A stretch of 64,000 bases of DNA from Mesorhizobium sp. SOD10. GTDB taxonomy: Bacteria > Pseudomonadota > Alphaproteobacteria > Rhizobiales > Rhizobiaceae. Below the pieces are notes generated by a model. It searched no databases. It worked only from the letters and a program-made list of their open reading frames with translations, and was not told the origin of the DNA. Positions within the stretch are counted from its first letter, which is position 1; each line of letters starts with the position of its first letter. Positions 18,901-27,531 of this stretch are shown one piece after another. The translations under genes and the position numbers were made by a program. The stretch lies in assembly GCA_000824805.1 (NCBI GenBank), contig CCNA01000014.1, forward strand, positions 1 through 64,000, given 5' to 3'.

Positions 18901-19093
18901 CGGTCTGCTCGCCTCGCAGGCGCTGACGCTGTTCGTGACGCCGGTGATCTATGTCTATTTCGAGAATTTCTCGGGCTGGCTGCTCAGCTTCTCGTCGAGA
19001 AAGAGCCGGCCGGCGCTGCATGTGGTGGAAAGCGGCGAGCAACGCTCGCTGTTCGATGGCGAACCCGAGCCGCACAAGACGGCAGCCGAGTAG
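15941..19093 (+). CDS. RND multidrug efflux permease
   Basis: A 1050-residue proton-driven inner-membrane transporter of the AcrB/MdtBC type. Twelve transmembrane helices are split by two large periplasmic loops. The proton-relay pair is visible in TM4 as GLVVDDAIVMLENIFRHM. The N-terminal MISEFCIRKPVATLLMS helix matches MdtB/MuxB-like proteins. It overlaps the adaptor by ATGA. The exported substrate cannot be told from sequence. Confidence 0.93.
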   Translation: MISEFCIRKPVATLLMSFALILGGIFAYKFLPVAALPSAEFPVVNVSAQLPGASPETMATSVATPLIKQFATIAGIDSISTTNSLGQTSIAIQFVLNRDIDAAAADVQAAIARTQKSLPPEMTAPPSYRKVNPADAPILLMSLVSDTVPLTDLDAFAENVISPSLSTIDGVAQVSIFGQQKYAVRIQIDPTALAARGISIDQLQAAITSANSNTPLGVLQNNKQQLTITANTQLGNAAAFSNLIIATKNGHPVRLGEVTRVVDSVQTTTTASWYDGTRAIILAVQRQPDANTVEVVDKVKAMLPSFQDQMPAAASIKLLNDRSTSIRQAVDDVQFTLLLTIALVVMVIFVFLRRVTATIIPAVAVPISLIATLGAMFLFGFSIDNISLMGLTLAVGLVVDDAIVMLENIFRHMEEDGLSAFDAALKGAREIGFTIISISISLVAVFIPVLLMGGVIGRIFNEFAVVVTVAILASMFVSLTLTPMLCSRLLSVTKADREKHAPGHRPDLITRGYDRILGFCLRNTFLVFLVFVATAAASVWLIQVSPKGFFPQEDISQISVTTLARQDISFDAMVKLQGQVASVFSKSPYVDHVAWSAGSGNNALNQGQLFVQLKGKDQRPNIEKVLSDLRRQLAGVAGIETYMQPVQNLRLGSRSSASAYQLVVQGLDTGQTDIWAQKLNDAMAADHTMFTDVTSDLQNNALQASLVIDRDKAAQLGIDTDTLRSALYGGFGTDQVSTIFGSADSYEVITELDPKIEWSPERMLAIQMRTASGSLVPLGAFAHVDRTAGALTVNQLGQLPAVTISYNLPQGVSLGDTVTRIDQLKEQIGMPKEISTSFAGTAKTFQDSLANQGFLIGGAILTIYIVLGMLYESFIHPLTILTGLPSAVLGAVVALRFAGMDLSVIAVIGILMLIGIVKKNGIMMVDVALELRRQGMSAKDSIHKACLMRFRPIMMTTLAALMGTFPIALGTGASAELRQPLGVAVVGGLLASQALTLFVTPVIYVYFENFSGWLLSFSSRKSRPALHVVESGEQRSLFDGEPEPHKTAAE

Positions 19094-19157
19094 ATCGCTC
19101 CGGCTGGCCCAAGCCCTGGCGCTTGCGGCCGACCGCCGCCGATCCTAATCTGTGGCC

Positions 19158-19775
19158 ATGTCCCATGATCATGACCACGACAACGAACTCGATCCGTTCG
19201 CGGCGCGAGTGCGCGCGCTGGAGACGATCCTGACCCAAAAGGGCCTGATCGACCCCGCGGCCATCGACGTCATCGTCGATACCTACGAGACCAAAATCGG
19301 CCCGCGCAACGGCGCGCGGGTGGTGGCGAAAGCCTGGAACGATCCGGCCTATGCCGAATGGCTCAAGCGCGACGCGACCGCTGCGATCGCATCGCTCTCC
19401 TATACCGGCCGCCAGGGCGAGCACATGCAGGCCGTGTTCAACACCGAGGAGACGCACAACCTCGTCGTCTGCACGCTCTGTTCCTGCTATCCATGGTCCG
19501 TGCTCGGCCTGCCGCCGGTCTGGTACAAGGCGCCGCCTTACAGGTCGCGGGCGGTGATCGATCCGCGCGGCGTGCTCGAAGAATTCGGGCTGACGCTGCC
19601 GGCGGAGAAGAAGATTCGCGTCTGGGATTCGACCGCCGAGCTCCGGTATCTGGTGGTGCCGATGCGGCCGAAAGGCACGGAGGGCTGGAGCGAGGAGCAG
19701 CTTGCAGGGCTGGTCAGCCGTGACGCGATGATCGGCACCGCGCTTGCCAAAGAGCCGGAAGGGGAGCCGGCATGA
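19158..19775 (+). CDS. nthA: nitrile hydratase alpha subunit, cobalt type
   Basis: A 205-residue subunit that with NthB hydrates nitriles to amides. The metal-binding claw is CTLCSC at residues 105-110, followed by YPW. The Thr after the first Cys marks the cobalt class, whereas iron enzymes usually have Ser there. The two later cysteines are normally oxidised to sulfinic and sulfenic acids. The N-terminus is His/Asp-rich (SHDHDHDNE). ATG 19158 is preferred to GTG 19152. Its stop overlaps nthB by 4 nt. Confidence 0.94.
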   Translation: MSHDHDHDNELDPFAARVRALETILTQKGLIDPAAIDVIVDTYETKIGPRNGARVVAKAWNDPAYAEWLKRDATAAIASLSYTGRQGEHMQAVFNTEETHNLVVCTLCSCYPWSVLGLPPVWYKAPPYRSRAVIDPRGVLEEFGLTLPAEKKIRVWDSTAELRYLVVPMRPKGTEGWSEEQLAGLVSRDAMIGTALAKEPEGEPA

Positions 19776-20431
19776 ACGGGCCGCAGGATCTCGGCGGGCA
19801 GATGGGTTTCGGACCGGTCGCGCCCGAAAAGGACGAGCCTTATTTCCATGCGGCATGGGAAAAGCGGGCCTTGGGCGTAACGCTGACAGCCGGCGCCATG
19901 GGCGCCTGGAACATCGACGAGAGCCGGCATGCACGGGAATCGCTGCATCCCGCCGATTATTATTCGTCGAGCTACTACCAGATCTGGATCAAGGCGCTGG
20001 AGACGCTGCTGAAGCGCCACGGCTTCGTCACCGAGCGCGACCTTGCCGCCGGCAAGGCGGTCGATGCGGCTGCGACACCGAAAAGAGTGCTGAAGGCGGC
20101 GGATGTGCCGGCCGTGCTCGCCAAGGGCGGTCCGTGTGACCGGCCGGTCGCCACGCCGGCGCGGTTCCAAGCGGGCGACCGGGTACGGACGAAGAATTTC
20201 AACCCGACCGGACATACGCGCCTGCCGCGCTATGCGCGCGGCAAAACCGGGACGGTCGAGGCCGTGCGCGACGGCTTCGTCTTCCCCGACAGCAACGCGC
20301 ATGGCAAGGGCGAGAACCCGCAATGGGTCTATACCGTGGTGTTCGACGGGGCCGAAATCTGGGGCGCGGGCGCCGATCCGACGCTCAGCGTCTCGATCGA
20401 CGCCTGGGAGAGCTATCTTGAGCAGGCATGA
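19772..20431 (+). CDS. nthB: nitrile hydratase beta subunit
   Basis: A 219-residue partner of NthA. It starts [16 protein letters not shown], a conserved beta-subunit opening, and holds the [13 protein letters not shown] helix and the late SH3-like barrel ([29 protein letters not shown]). Arginines of this subunit normally hydrogen-bond the oxidised claw cysteines of alpha. It is translationally coupled by ATGA to nthA and overlaps the activator gene at its 3' end. Confidence 0.94.
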   Translation: MNGPQDLGGQMGFGPVAPEKDEPYFHAAWEKRALGVTLTAGAMGAWNIDESRHARESLHPADYYSSSYYQIWIKALETLLKRHGFVTERDLAAGKAVDAAATPKRVLKAADVPAVLAKGGPCDRPVATPARFQAGDRVRTKNFNPTGHTRLPRYARGKTGTVEAVRDGFVFPDSNAHGKGENPQWVYTVVFDGAEIWGAGADPTLSVSIDAWESYLEQA

Positions 20432-20768
20432 AGGCGCGTTGCCGGCTGGTTTCGACGAGCCGGTCTTCGCCGAGCCGTGGCAGGCCGAAGCCTTCGCGAT
20501 GACTGTCGCGCTGCACGACCGGGGCCTGTTTTCGTGGAGCGAATGGGCGGAGGCCTTGTCCGCCGAGGTCAAGCAGCCCGGCGCGGCAAGCGACGGGCAT
20601 GACTATTACGAGCATTGGCTGGTGGCCCTGGAGAAGCTCTTGTCGCGAAAGGGGATCGCCCGCAAGGGCGAGGTGGACGAACTCGCCGCCGCCTGGGAAC
20701 GCGCCGCGCATGCGACGCCACATGGCAAGCCGATCTTGCTGGAAAACGATCCCGGCGCGGGCAGCTAG
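20418..20768 (+). CDS. nitrile hydratase accessory/activator protein
   Basis: A 116-residue protein related to beta-subunit N-termini (FAEPWQAEAFAMTVALHDRGLFSWSEWAEAL, then HDYYEHWLVALEKLLSRKG). Small proteins of this kind act as metallochaperones that insert cobalt into the alpha subunit by subunit exchange. No ATG or GTG is available near the conserved region. TTG 20418, overlapping nthB by 14 bases, gives [15 protein letters not shown] and is the best start. Confidence 0.85.
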   Translation: MSRHEGALPAGFDEPVFAEPWQAEAFAMTVALHDRGLFSWSEWAEALSAEVKQPGAASDGHDYYEHWLVALEKLLSRKGIARKGEVDELAAAWERAAHATPHGKPILLENDPGAGS

Positions 20769-20777
20769 AACGGCTTT

Positions 20778-20792
20778 GTTCTCTTTACGTTC
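20778..20792 (+). promoter_or_regulatory. LexA-type SOS box
   Basis: GTTC (20778-20781), seven bases, GTTC (20789-20792), preceded by TT and followed by C, as in the direct-repeat LexA box GTTC-N7-GTTC of alphaproteobacteria. It lies 111 bases before the helicase ATG in a gap of 135 bases and just after the nitrile hydratase activator. Confidence 0.6.
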
Positions 20793-20903
20793 CGATTTGT
20801 GGCTGATAGCCTGAGCTGTCGGAAGCGCGAACGTCCGCAGCCGACAACGGTCGGTATAGCGGCCAACCTTGTCTTTCGTCAGCGAATCCGGTCTGTCGCA
20901 CTG

Positions 20904-22031
20904 ATGGAATTTTCTCCCCAACAGGATGAGGCTCTGAAAGCGGTCGGGCGCTGGCTCAAGGAGGGCCGGCCGCAGGTCTTTCGCCTGTTCGGCTATGCCG
21001 GCACCGGCAAGACGACTTTGGCGCGCTATTTTGCCGAGCATGTCGACGGCCAGGTGCAGTTCGCCGCCTTCACCGGCAAGGCGGCGCAGGTGCTGCGCTC
21101 GAAGGGAGCGACCAATGCCCGCACCATCCATTCGCTGATCTATAGGCCGAAGGGCGAGGAATCGGTCGAGGACGAGGTGACCGGCAAGACCTCGATGTCG
21201 CCGACCTTCTCGCTCAACCGGCAAAGCCCGATCGCCCGCGCCAAGCTCGTCGTCATCGACGAATGCTCCATGGTCGACGAACAGCTCGGCCGCGACCTGA
21301 TGAGCTTCGGCACGCCGATCCTGGTGCTTGGCGATCCGGCGCAGTTGCCGCCGATCTCGGGCGGCGGCTTCTTCACCGAGCATGAACCCGACGTGCTTTT
21401 GACGGAAATCCACCGCCAGGCGCGCGACAATCCGATCATCCGGCTGGCGCTCGACGTGCGCGAAGGCCGGGAGTTCATGCATGGCGACTATGGCACTGCG
21501 CAGGTGATCGGCAGGGAAGCAGTCAACCAGGACCTGGTGCTCAAGGCCGACCAGGTGCTGGTCGGCACCAATCGCACGCGCCGCCGCTACAATCAAAGGC
21601 TGCGCGAGCTGAAGGGGTTCAATGCCGACTTTCCGCAAGCCGGCGACAAGCTGGTCTGCCTGCGCAACGACCCGGCCAAGGGGCTGCTCAACGGTTCGCT
21701 GTGGAAGGTGATGACCTCATCGCGCGAGACGGTGAAGCCCGGCATCAACCTGCTGGTTTCGCCCGAAGAGGACGATCCCGACCGCGGCGTCGCCAAGATC
21801 AAGTTGCTCAAGGCTGCGTTCGAGGATCCCGACGCGGAGATCCCTTGGCAGCAAAAGAAGCGCTTCGACGATTTCGACTATGGCTATGCGCTGACGGTCC
21901 ACAAGGCGCAGGGCTCGCAGTGGAACGACGTGGTGCTGTTCGACGAGAGCTGGGCCTTCAAGGAGACAAGGCAGCGCTGGCTTTATACGGCGATCACCCG
22001 TGCCGCCGAGCGGCTGACGGTGGTGCGCTGA
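20904..22031 (+). CDS. RecD/Dda-like superfamily 1 DNA helicase
   Basis: A 375-residue ATP-dependent helicase. Walker A GYAGTGKTT is near residue 32, Walker B is VVIDECSMVD, motif III is LGDPAQLPPI, and the C-terminal UvrD_C_2 motif contains YALTVHKAQGSQWNDVVLF followed by YTAITRAAERL. The order and short length match the phage Dda/RecD2-like group rather than full RecD. ATG 20904 (MEFSPQQDEALKAV) is chosen over GTG 20799, whose extra residues look non-coding. The LexA-type box upstream suggests DNA-damage induction. Confidence 0.88.
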   Translation: MEFSPQQDEALKAVGRWLKEGRPQVFRLFGYAGTGKTTLARYFAEHVDGQVQFAAFTGKAAQVLRSKGATNARTIHSLIYRPKGEESVEDEVTGKTSMSPTFSLNRQSPIARAKLVVIDECSMVDEQLGRDLMSFGTPILVLGDPAQLPPISGGGFFTEHEPDVLLTEIHRQARDNPIIRLALDVREGREFMHGDYGTAQVIGREAVNQDLVLKADQVLVGTNRTRRRYNQRLRELKGFNADFPQAGDKLVCLRNDPAKGLLNGSLWKVMTSSRETVKPGINLLVSPEEDDPDRGVAKIKLLKAAFEDPDAEIPWQQKKRFDDFDYGYALTVHKAQGSQWNDVVLFDESWAFKETRQRWLYTAITRAAERLTVVR

Positions 22032-22040
22032 CGCTTAAAG

Positions 22041-22130
22041 CGTTTCACCGTTTCACGGAACGGCGAACCCTCTATCTCCTTGTTTTGACGCAATTCCGGA
22101 CGGAAAATCGCTACGCACTTTCCTGCTCCA
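22041..22130. repeat. rhizobial-type intergenic palindromic repeat
   Basis: Between convergent genes lie two short inverted repeats, CCGTT-N6-AACGG (22048-22063) and TTCCG-GA-CGGAA (22094-22105), joined by CTCTATCTCCTTGTTTTGACG. I recognise this arrangement as a sequence often repeated between genes in Mesorhizobium and Rhizobium. No second copy lies in this window, so the repeat status rests on memory. Confidence 0.45.
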
Positions 22131-22136
22131 GCAATG

Positions 22137-22538
22137 TCATGTCGGCCTTGCGCCAAGCCACCGCCAGGCGGCTTCCTCATCGTCGACATCGAAGCGTCTG
22201 AATTCGAAAGGCAGCGTTTTCGGGAAGACGCCGGCGACGAGGGAGGCCCAACTTGGCTCGCCGATGACCGCGCAGCGCACGACATGTTGCATCGCGTCGG
22301 CAACCCCCTGGCGAAGCGTGTCTTTCGAAATATTAGCCCAGTCCACGCTTTCCTCGTCGGTCAACCTGACCAGCACGTCGATCCTCGGATGCAGCGCGTA
22401 GGCGGCCTCCAGCAGGCCGAAGAGGTTTTCCGCATCGGCCGGCGTGACATCGCCGACGACGTCGATGGCGAAAAGCGCGTCGCGATTCGTCTCGATGCGG
22501 CGGATCGCCGGCACGGCTTCGAGGAAATTCACTGGCAA
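22137..22538 (-). CDS. SpoIIAA-like (STAS-related) protein
   Basis: A 133-residue soluble protein opening [39 protein letters not shown]. The pattern of strand, helix and a conserved [31 protein letters not shown] segment matches the SpoIIAA-like family found in many proteobacteria. The family has a STAS-like fold and no proven activity. The gene is alone on its strand, divergent from pdxJ and convergent with the helicase. Confidence 0.75.
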   Translation of the reverse strand: MPVNFLEAVPAIRRIETNRDALFAIDVVGDVTPADAENLFGLLEAAYALHPRIDVLVRLTDEESVDWANISKDTLRQGVADAMQHVVRCAVIGEPSWASLVAGVFPKTLPFEFRRFDVDDEEAAWRWLGARPT

Positions 22539-22640
22539 ATCCTCATGTTAATCTCCATCGATCCCTGGAACACGCGAAACCCTCTATCTGTTCCCGTCAA
22601 AGGCGGTATAGATGCCCGCCGATCCACTGGACGCCCTTTC

Positions 22641-23381
22641 ATGCCCGCCAAGCTCTCGGTCAACCTCAACGCCATCGCCATGCTGCGCAACCGCCGCGAC
22701 CTGCCATGGCCGAGTGTCACCGGACTTGGCCGCATCGCGCTTGCCGCCGGCGCGCATGGGCTGACGGTGCATCCCAGGCCCGACGAGCGGCACACCAGGC
22801 ATTCCGATCTGCCCGAGATCAGGGCGCTGATCGATGACGAGTTTCCGGGCGCGGAGTTCAACATCGAGGGCTATCCGACCGAGGATTTCCTGTCGCTTGT
22901 CGAGAAGAACCAGCCCGAACAGGTGACGCTGGTGCCGGACGACCCGGCGCAGGCGACTTCTGATCATGGCTGGAACTTCGTTGCCCAGGCGGCGTTCCTC
23001 ACTCCGATCGTCAAGCGGTTGAAGAAAGGCGGCTTCCGCGTGTCGCTGTTTTCCGACGCTGATCCGGACGGGGTCAATGCGGCTCGCGATACCGGTGCCG
23101 ACCGCATCGAGCTCTATACCGGGCCATATGGAGGTTTCCATTCCGATTCCGCAAAGGCGGCGAAAGAATTGGAAAGATTGGGAAAAACCGCCGACGCCGC
23201 ATTCAAGGCCGGGCTCGGCGTCAATGCCGGCCACGATCTGACGGTGAAGAACCTGCCGGCGTTGGCCAAACGCATCCCGGCATTGGCCGAAGTATCGATC
23301 GGACATGGGTTGACAGCGGATGCGCTGGAGTATGGCATGGCCGGGACTGTCGGGCGGTTCTTGAAGGCCTGCGGATGGTAG
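22641..23381 (+). CDS. pdxJ: pyridoxine 5'-phosphate synthase PdxJ
   Basis: A 246-residue TIM-barrel enzyme that joins 3-amino-2-oxopropyl phosphate and 1-deoxyxylulose 5-phosphate to make pyridoxine 5'-phosphate. Family motifs are [15 protein letters not shown] at the start, [13 protein letters not shown] with catalytic His, [18 protein letters not shown] and the late [11 protein letters not shown] and [14 protein letters not shown] 22641 gives [10 protein letters not shown], the expected start. The length is normal. Confidence 0.95.
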   Translation: MPAKLSVNLNAIAMLRNRRDLPWPSVTGLGRIALAAGAHGLTVHPRPDERHTRHSDLPEIRALIDDEFPGAEFNIEGYPTEDFLSLVEKNQPEQVTLVPDDPAQATSDHGWNFVAQAAFLTPIVKRLKKGGFRVSLFSDADPDGVNAARDTGADRIELYTGPYGGFHSDSAKAAKELERLGKTADAAFKAGLGVNAGHDLTVKNLPALAKRIPALAEVSIGHGLTADALEYGMAGTVGRFLKACGW

Positions 23382-23467
23382 GGGACTTTGAGTAGTTTCG
23401 GCAGTCTTGGTGCGTCCCGCGTGTCGCGGCGACCGTGGAGCGTGACGAATCCGGTGAAGTGGGGTTC

Positions 23468-25381
23468 ATGGTGCTAGCCAACGCCGGCGAAACGGAATCC
23501 CTCGAACGTTCGGGCCATGCGGAAACCGAGCGGCAGCACAGCACCAAGGTGCTGATGCTTGGCGCGCTGGGCGTCGTCTATGGCGACATCGGCACAAGCC
23601 CGATCTACGCGTTCCGCGAGGCGCTGCATGCCTCGTCCAGCTCGGTCGCCCGCCATGACGTGCTGGGCGTGCTGTCGCTGATTGTCTGGGCGCTCACTAT
23701 CATCGTCACGATCAAATATGTCGCCTTCGTGCTCAGGGCCGACAACAAGGGCGAGGGCGGCACGCTGTCGCTGATGTCGCTGGCGCGCAGCGCCTATCCG
23801 CCCGGCTCACGCCTCATCCTGGTGATCGGCCTTTGCGGGGCCGCACTGTTCTTCGGCGATTCGATCATCACGCCGGCGATCTCGGTGCTGTCGGCGGTCG
23901 AGGGCCTGGAAGTCGTCACGCCGGCGCTGGATGCCTATGTCGTGCCGATCACCCTGATGATCCTCGCGGTGCTTTTTGCCGTGCAGCGCTTCGGCACAGG
24001 CAAGGTGGCGGCGGTGTTCGGACCTGTAACGGCGACATGGTTCGTGGCGATCGGCGCGGCCGGCCTCTATCATATCGTCGACGACCCCTCCGTTTTCCTG
24101 GCGATCAATCCCTATTACGCAATCTATTACCTGGCCACCACGCCGACGGGTGCCTTCGTCACCGTCGGCGCCGTGTTCCTGGCGGTGACCGGCGCCGAGG
24201 CGCTCTATGTCGACCTCGGCCATTTCGGCCGCAAGCCGATCGTGCTGGCCTGGTTCGCAATCGTCTTCCCTTGCCTGCTCTTGAATTATTTCGGGCAGGG
24301 CGCCTTCGTGCTCTCGCATGGCGGCAAGCCCACCAACCCGTTCTTCCAGATGCTGCCAGAATGGGCGCTGATGCCGATGGTGGGCCTTGCGACCGCGGCG
24401 ACCGTCATCGCCAGCCAGGCCGTCATTTCCGGCGCCTTCTCGCTGACAAGGCAGGCGGTGCAGCTCAACCTTCTGCCCCGCATCGAGGTGCAGCACACTT
24501 CCGAGATGCAGAGCGGCCAGATCTATATGCCTAGGGTCAACCTCTTGGTCGCGCTCGGCGTGATGCTCCTGGTCGTCGGCTTCGGCAGCTCGAGCGCGCT
24601 TGCCTCCGCTTACGGCATTTCGGTGACCGGCGAGATGCTGATGACGACGGTGCTTCTGTTCGTCGTCATGCGCTGGCTCTGGAAATGGCAGCTGGCGCTG
24701 GCATTGGCGCTGGCGATGCTGTTTGGCGTCATCGATCTCGGCTTTTTCTCGGCCAATGTCGTCAAGATCGTCGAGGGCGGCTGGGTGTCGATCACGGTCG
24801 CCTCCATCATGGGCCTGATCATGTGGACCTGGATCCGCGGCAGCCGCTATTTGTTCGACAAGACCCGCCGCAACGAGATCCCGCTCGATTTCTTGGCGGC
24901 AAATCTCCTGAAGAAGAAGCCGCAATTGGTCTCGGGCACCGCCGTGTTCCTGACCAGCGATCCGCTGAGCGCGCCGACCGCGCTGATGCACAGCCTGAAG
25001 CATTACAAGGTGCTGCATGAAAAGAACGTCATCCTGTCGGTGGTGACGGCGCCGCAGCCCGTTGTGCCCGACAGCGAGCGCGTGAAGTTGGAGACCGTCA
25101 ACGAGCTGTTCATGCGCGTGACACTCACCTTCGGCTATATGGAGCAGCCCAACATTCCGCGCGCCCTGGCGATCTGCCGCAAGCAGGGCTGGAAGTTCGA
25201 CATCATGACGACGTCGTTCTTCCTGTCGCGGCGCTCGCTGAAGGCCTCGCCCAATTCGGGCATGCCGGTCTGGCAGGACCGGCTTTTCATCGGCCTGGCG
25301 CGAACGGCGGCGGACGCGACGGAGTATTTCCAGATCCCCACCGGACGCGTGGTCGAAATCGGTACGCAGGTCGCGATCTGA
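23468..25381 (+). CDS. kup1: Kup potassium transporter, copy 1
   Basis: A 637-residue KUP/HAK/KT low-affinity K+-proton symporter with about 12 helices in the first 440 residues and a cytoplasmic tail. The signature [22 protein letters not shown] is near residue 30, and [17 protein letters not shown] is mid-protein. ATG 23468 (MVLANAGE) aligns with the paralogue's MALANGGA start. The last 180 residues differ from copy 2 at only two positions, while the membrane part is clearly diverged. The 147-base gap to copy 2 allows separate promoters. Confidence 0.93.
   Translation: MVLANAGETESLERSGHAETERQHSTKVLMLGALGVVYGDIGTSPIYAFREALHASSSSVARHDVLGVLSLIVWALTIIVTIKYVAFVLRADNKGEGGTLSLMSLARSAYPPGSRLILVIGLCGAALFFGDSIITPAISVLSAVEGLEVVTPALDAYVVPITLMILAVLFAVQRFGTGKVAAVFGPVTATWFVAIGAAGLYHIVDDPSVFLAINPYYAIYYLATTPTGAFVTVGAVFLAVTGAEALYVDLGHFGRKPIVLAWFAIVFPCLLLNYFGQGAFVLSHGGKPTNPFFQMLPEWALMPMVGLATAATVIASQAVISGAFSLTRQAVQLNLLPRIEVQHTSEMQSGQIYMPRVNLLVALGVMLLVVGFGSSSALASAYGISVTGEMLMTTVLLFVVMRWLWKWQLALALALAMLFGVIDLGFFSANVVKIVEGGWVSITVASIMGLIMWTWIRGSRYLFDKTRRNEIPLDFLAANLLKKKPQLVSGTAVFLTSDPLSAPTALMHSLKHYKVLHEKNVILSVVTAPQPVVPDSERVKLETVNELFMRVTLTFGYMEQPNIPRALAICRKQGWKFDIMTTSFFLSRRSLKASPNSGMPVWQDRLFIGLARTAADATEYFQIPTGRVVEIGTQVAI
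24839..25381 (+). repeat. shared kup 3' tract, copy A
   Basis: This tract encodes the cytoplasmic tail of Kup1 from [13 protein letters not shown] to the stop. It matches 26906-27448 over 180 codons with two amino-acid changes (V to I, R to K). Base differences are sparse and mostly at third positions. The boundary with the diverged membrane part is sharp, as expected from gene conversion. Confidence 0.85.
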
Positions 25382-25528
25382 CGAAAACCGATTTTGCCGG
25401 ATGAAGCGGCCCGGCCGTTCCATAACCTGAAAGCCGTGCGCCGGCGGCATAGGAGCCCTCACGTCAGGGCACTTGATATTGCACTGCAGCAAGCGTAGAG
25501 CACCGCGCGTTTTATCGGAGTGTCGTCC

Positions 25529-27448
25529 ATGGCCCTTGCCAATGGTGGTGCAGACGCAGAACCCGCCGACCTGTCGAGCCACGCGGAAATCGAGCAGCAC
25601 AGCACCAAGGTGCTGATGCTTGGCGCGCTGGGCGTCGTCTACGGCGATATCGGCACGAGCCCGATCTATGCGTTTCGTGAAGCGCTGGTGGCGTCCTCGC
25701 ACGGCGAGGTCGCCGATCGCGGCGACATTCTGGGCGTGCTGTCCCTGATCATCTGGTCGCTGACGATCATCGTCACGATCAAGTACATCATGTTCGTGCT
25801 GCGCGCCGACAATCGCGGCGAGGGCGGCGTGCTGTCGCTGATGGCGCTGGCGCGCAGCAGCTTTTCGACCCGCTCGGCAGTCATCCTCGGCGTCGGCATT
25901 GCCGGCGCATCGCTGTTTTTTGGCGATGCCGTCATCACGCCGGCCATCTCCGTGCTGTCGGCGGTCGAAGGCATGAATGTCGTCACGCCGGCTTTCCAGC
26001 CCTATGTCGTTCCGCTGACCCTGCTCATACTCGCCGTCCTGTTTGCCGTGCAACGGTTCGGCACGGGGGGAGTGGCAATGATCTTCGGTCCGATCACGGC
26101 CGTCTGGTTCCTGGCCATCGGCCTTTCCGGGCTCAATCACATCATTGCCGATCCGGAGATCCTGTGGGCGATCAGCCCGCATTATATCGTCGCCTTCCTG
26201 ATCCACTCGCCCGATGTGGCCTTCGTCACCATCGGCGCGATCTTCCTGGCGGTCACCGGCGCCGAGGCGCTCTATGCCGACCTCGGCCATTTCGGCCGCA
26301 AGCCGATCGTGCTGGCATGGCTGGCGATCGTATTTCCCTGCCTGCTTTTGAACTATGCCGGGCAGGGCGCCTATGTGCTCGCCAAGGGCGGCGCGGTCGG
26401 CCATCCGTTCTTCGAAATGAACGAGGGCTGGGCGCTCGTCCCCATGGTGGTGCTGGCGACGGCGGCGACCGTCATCGCCAGCCAGGCGGTGATCTCCGGC
26501 GCTTATTCGCTGACGCGGCAGGCGGTGCAGCTCAACATGCTGCCGCGGCTCGAGATCCTGCATACGTCGGAAAAGCAGTCCGGGCAGGTTTATATGCCGC
26601 GTGTCAACATGCTGCTGGCGCTTGTTGTGATGCTGCTGGTGGTCGGCTTCGGCGAATCCAGCAAGCTCGCCTCGGCTTACGGCATCTCGGTCACGGGCAA
26701 CATGCTGGTGACGACGGTGCTGCTTTTCGTGGTCATGACCCGCATCTGGAAATGGCCGCTGTGGCGAGCCGTGGCGCTAACCGTGCTGTTCGCATTCATC
26801 GACATCGGCTTCTTCGCCTCCAACATCGTCAAGGTTTTCGAGGGCGGCTGGGCGTCGCTTGCGGTCGCTTTCGCCATCATCCTCGGCATGTGGACCTGGG
26901 TGCGCGGTAGCCGCTATCTGTTCGACAAGACCCGCCGCAACGAGATCCCGCTCGATTTCCTGGCGGCAAACCTGTTGAAGAAGAAGCCGCAACTGGTCTC
27001 GGGCACCGCCGTGTTCCTGACCAGCGATCCACTGAGTGCGCCGACCGCGCTGATGCACAGCTTGAAGCATTACAAGGTGCTGCACGAAAAGAACGTCATC
27101 CTGTCGGTGGTGACGGCGCCGCAACCCGTTGTGCCCGACAGCGAGCGCGTCAAGCTGGAGACGGTCAACGAGCTGTTCATGCGCGTGACACTCACCTTCG
27201 GCTATATGGAGCAGCCCAACATCCCGCGCGCCTTGGCGATCTGCCGCAAGCAAGGCTGGAAGTTCGACATCATGACGACGTCCTTCTTCCTGTCGCGGCG
27301 TTCGCTAAAGGCGTCGCCCAATTCTGGCATGCCGATCTGGCAGGACCGGCTGTTCATCGGCCTCGCGAAAACGGCGGCGGACGCGACGGAGTATTTCCAG
27401 ATCCCCACCGGGCGCGTGGTGGAGATTGGCACGCAAGTCGCGATCTGA
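25529..27448 (+). CDS. kup2: Kup potassium transporter, copy 2
   Basis: A 639-residue paralogue of Kup1 in direct tandem. It has the same signature [22 protein letters not shown], the conserved [17 protein letters not shown] loop and about 12 helices. Loops and several helices differ from copy 1 (for example [16 protein letters not shown] against [15 protein letters not shown]), so the two may differ in affinity or conditions of use. ATG 25529 is preferred over GTG 25520 because GGAG at 25514-25517 then has a usable distance. Confidence 0.93.
   Translation: MALANGGADAEPADLSSHAEIEQHSTKVLMLGALGVVYGDIGTSPIYAFREALVASSHGEVADRGDILGVLSLIIWSLTIIVTIKYIMFVLRADNRGEGGVLSLMALARSSFSTRSAVILGVGIAGASLFFGDAVITPAISVLSAVEGMNVVTPAFQPYVVPLTLLILAVLFAVQRFGTGGVAMIFGPITAVWFLAIGLSGLNHIIADPEILWAISPHYIVAFLIHSPDVAFVTIGAIFLAVTGAEALYADLGHFGRKPIVLAWLAIVFPCLLLNYAGQGAYVLAKGGAVGHPFFEMNEGWALVPMVVLATAATVIASQAVISGAYSLTRQAVQLNMLPRLEILHTSEKQSGQVYMPRVNMLLALVVMLLVVGFGESSKLASAYGISVTGNMLVTTVLLFVVMTRIWKWPLWRAVALTVLFAFIDIGFFASNIVKVFEGGWASLAVAFAIILGMWTWVRGSRYLFDKTRRNEIPLDFLAANLLKKKPQLVSGTAVFLTSDPLSAPTALMHSLKHYKVLHEKNVILSVVTAPQPVVPDSERVKLETVNELFMRVTLTFGYMEQPNIPRALAICRKQGWKFDIMTTSFFLSRRSLKASPNSGMPIWQDRLFIGLAKTAADATEYFQIPTGRVVEIGTQVAI
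26906..27448 (+). repeat. shared kup 3' tract, copy B
   Basis: Partner of the tract at 24839-25381, in the same orientation about 2.07 kb away. Recombination between the two would delete or duplicate one hybrid kup gene. Confidence 0.85.
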
Positions 27449-27531
27449 CAGACTGCGCCGCATAGGCTGACGTCGCGCAATTCAGGACGGAAGACGCAGT
27501 TTCCCAGCAGTTGCTTTCGAAGAGGGCGGGC

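Noticed and set aside
17117..19075. 652-codon open frame opposite the RND permease
   Set aside because: It lies wholly within the permease on the other strand and its Arg/His/Gln-rich translation shows no domain.
23807..26563. 918-codon minus-strand frame across both kup genes
   Set aside because: It spans two real genes and the gap between them, and its translation is repetitive Arg/His/Asp. It is an artefact of codon bias in the duplicated genes.
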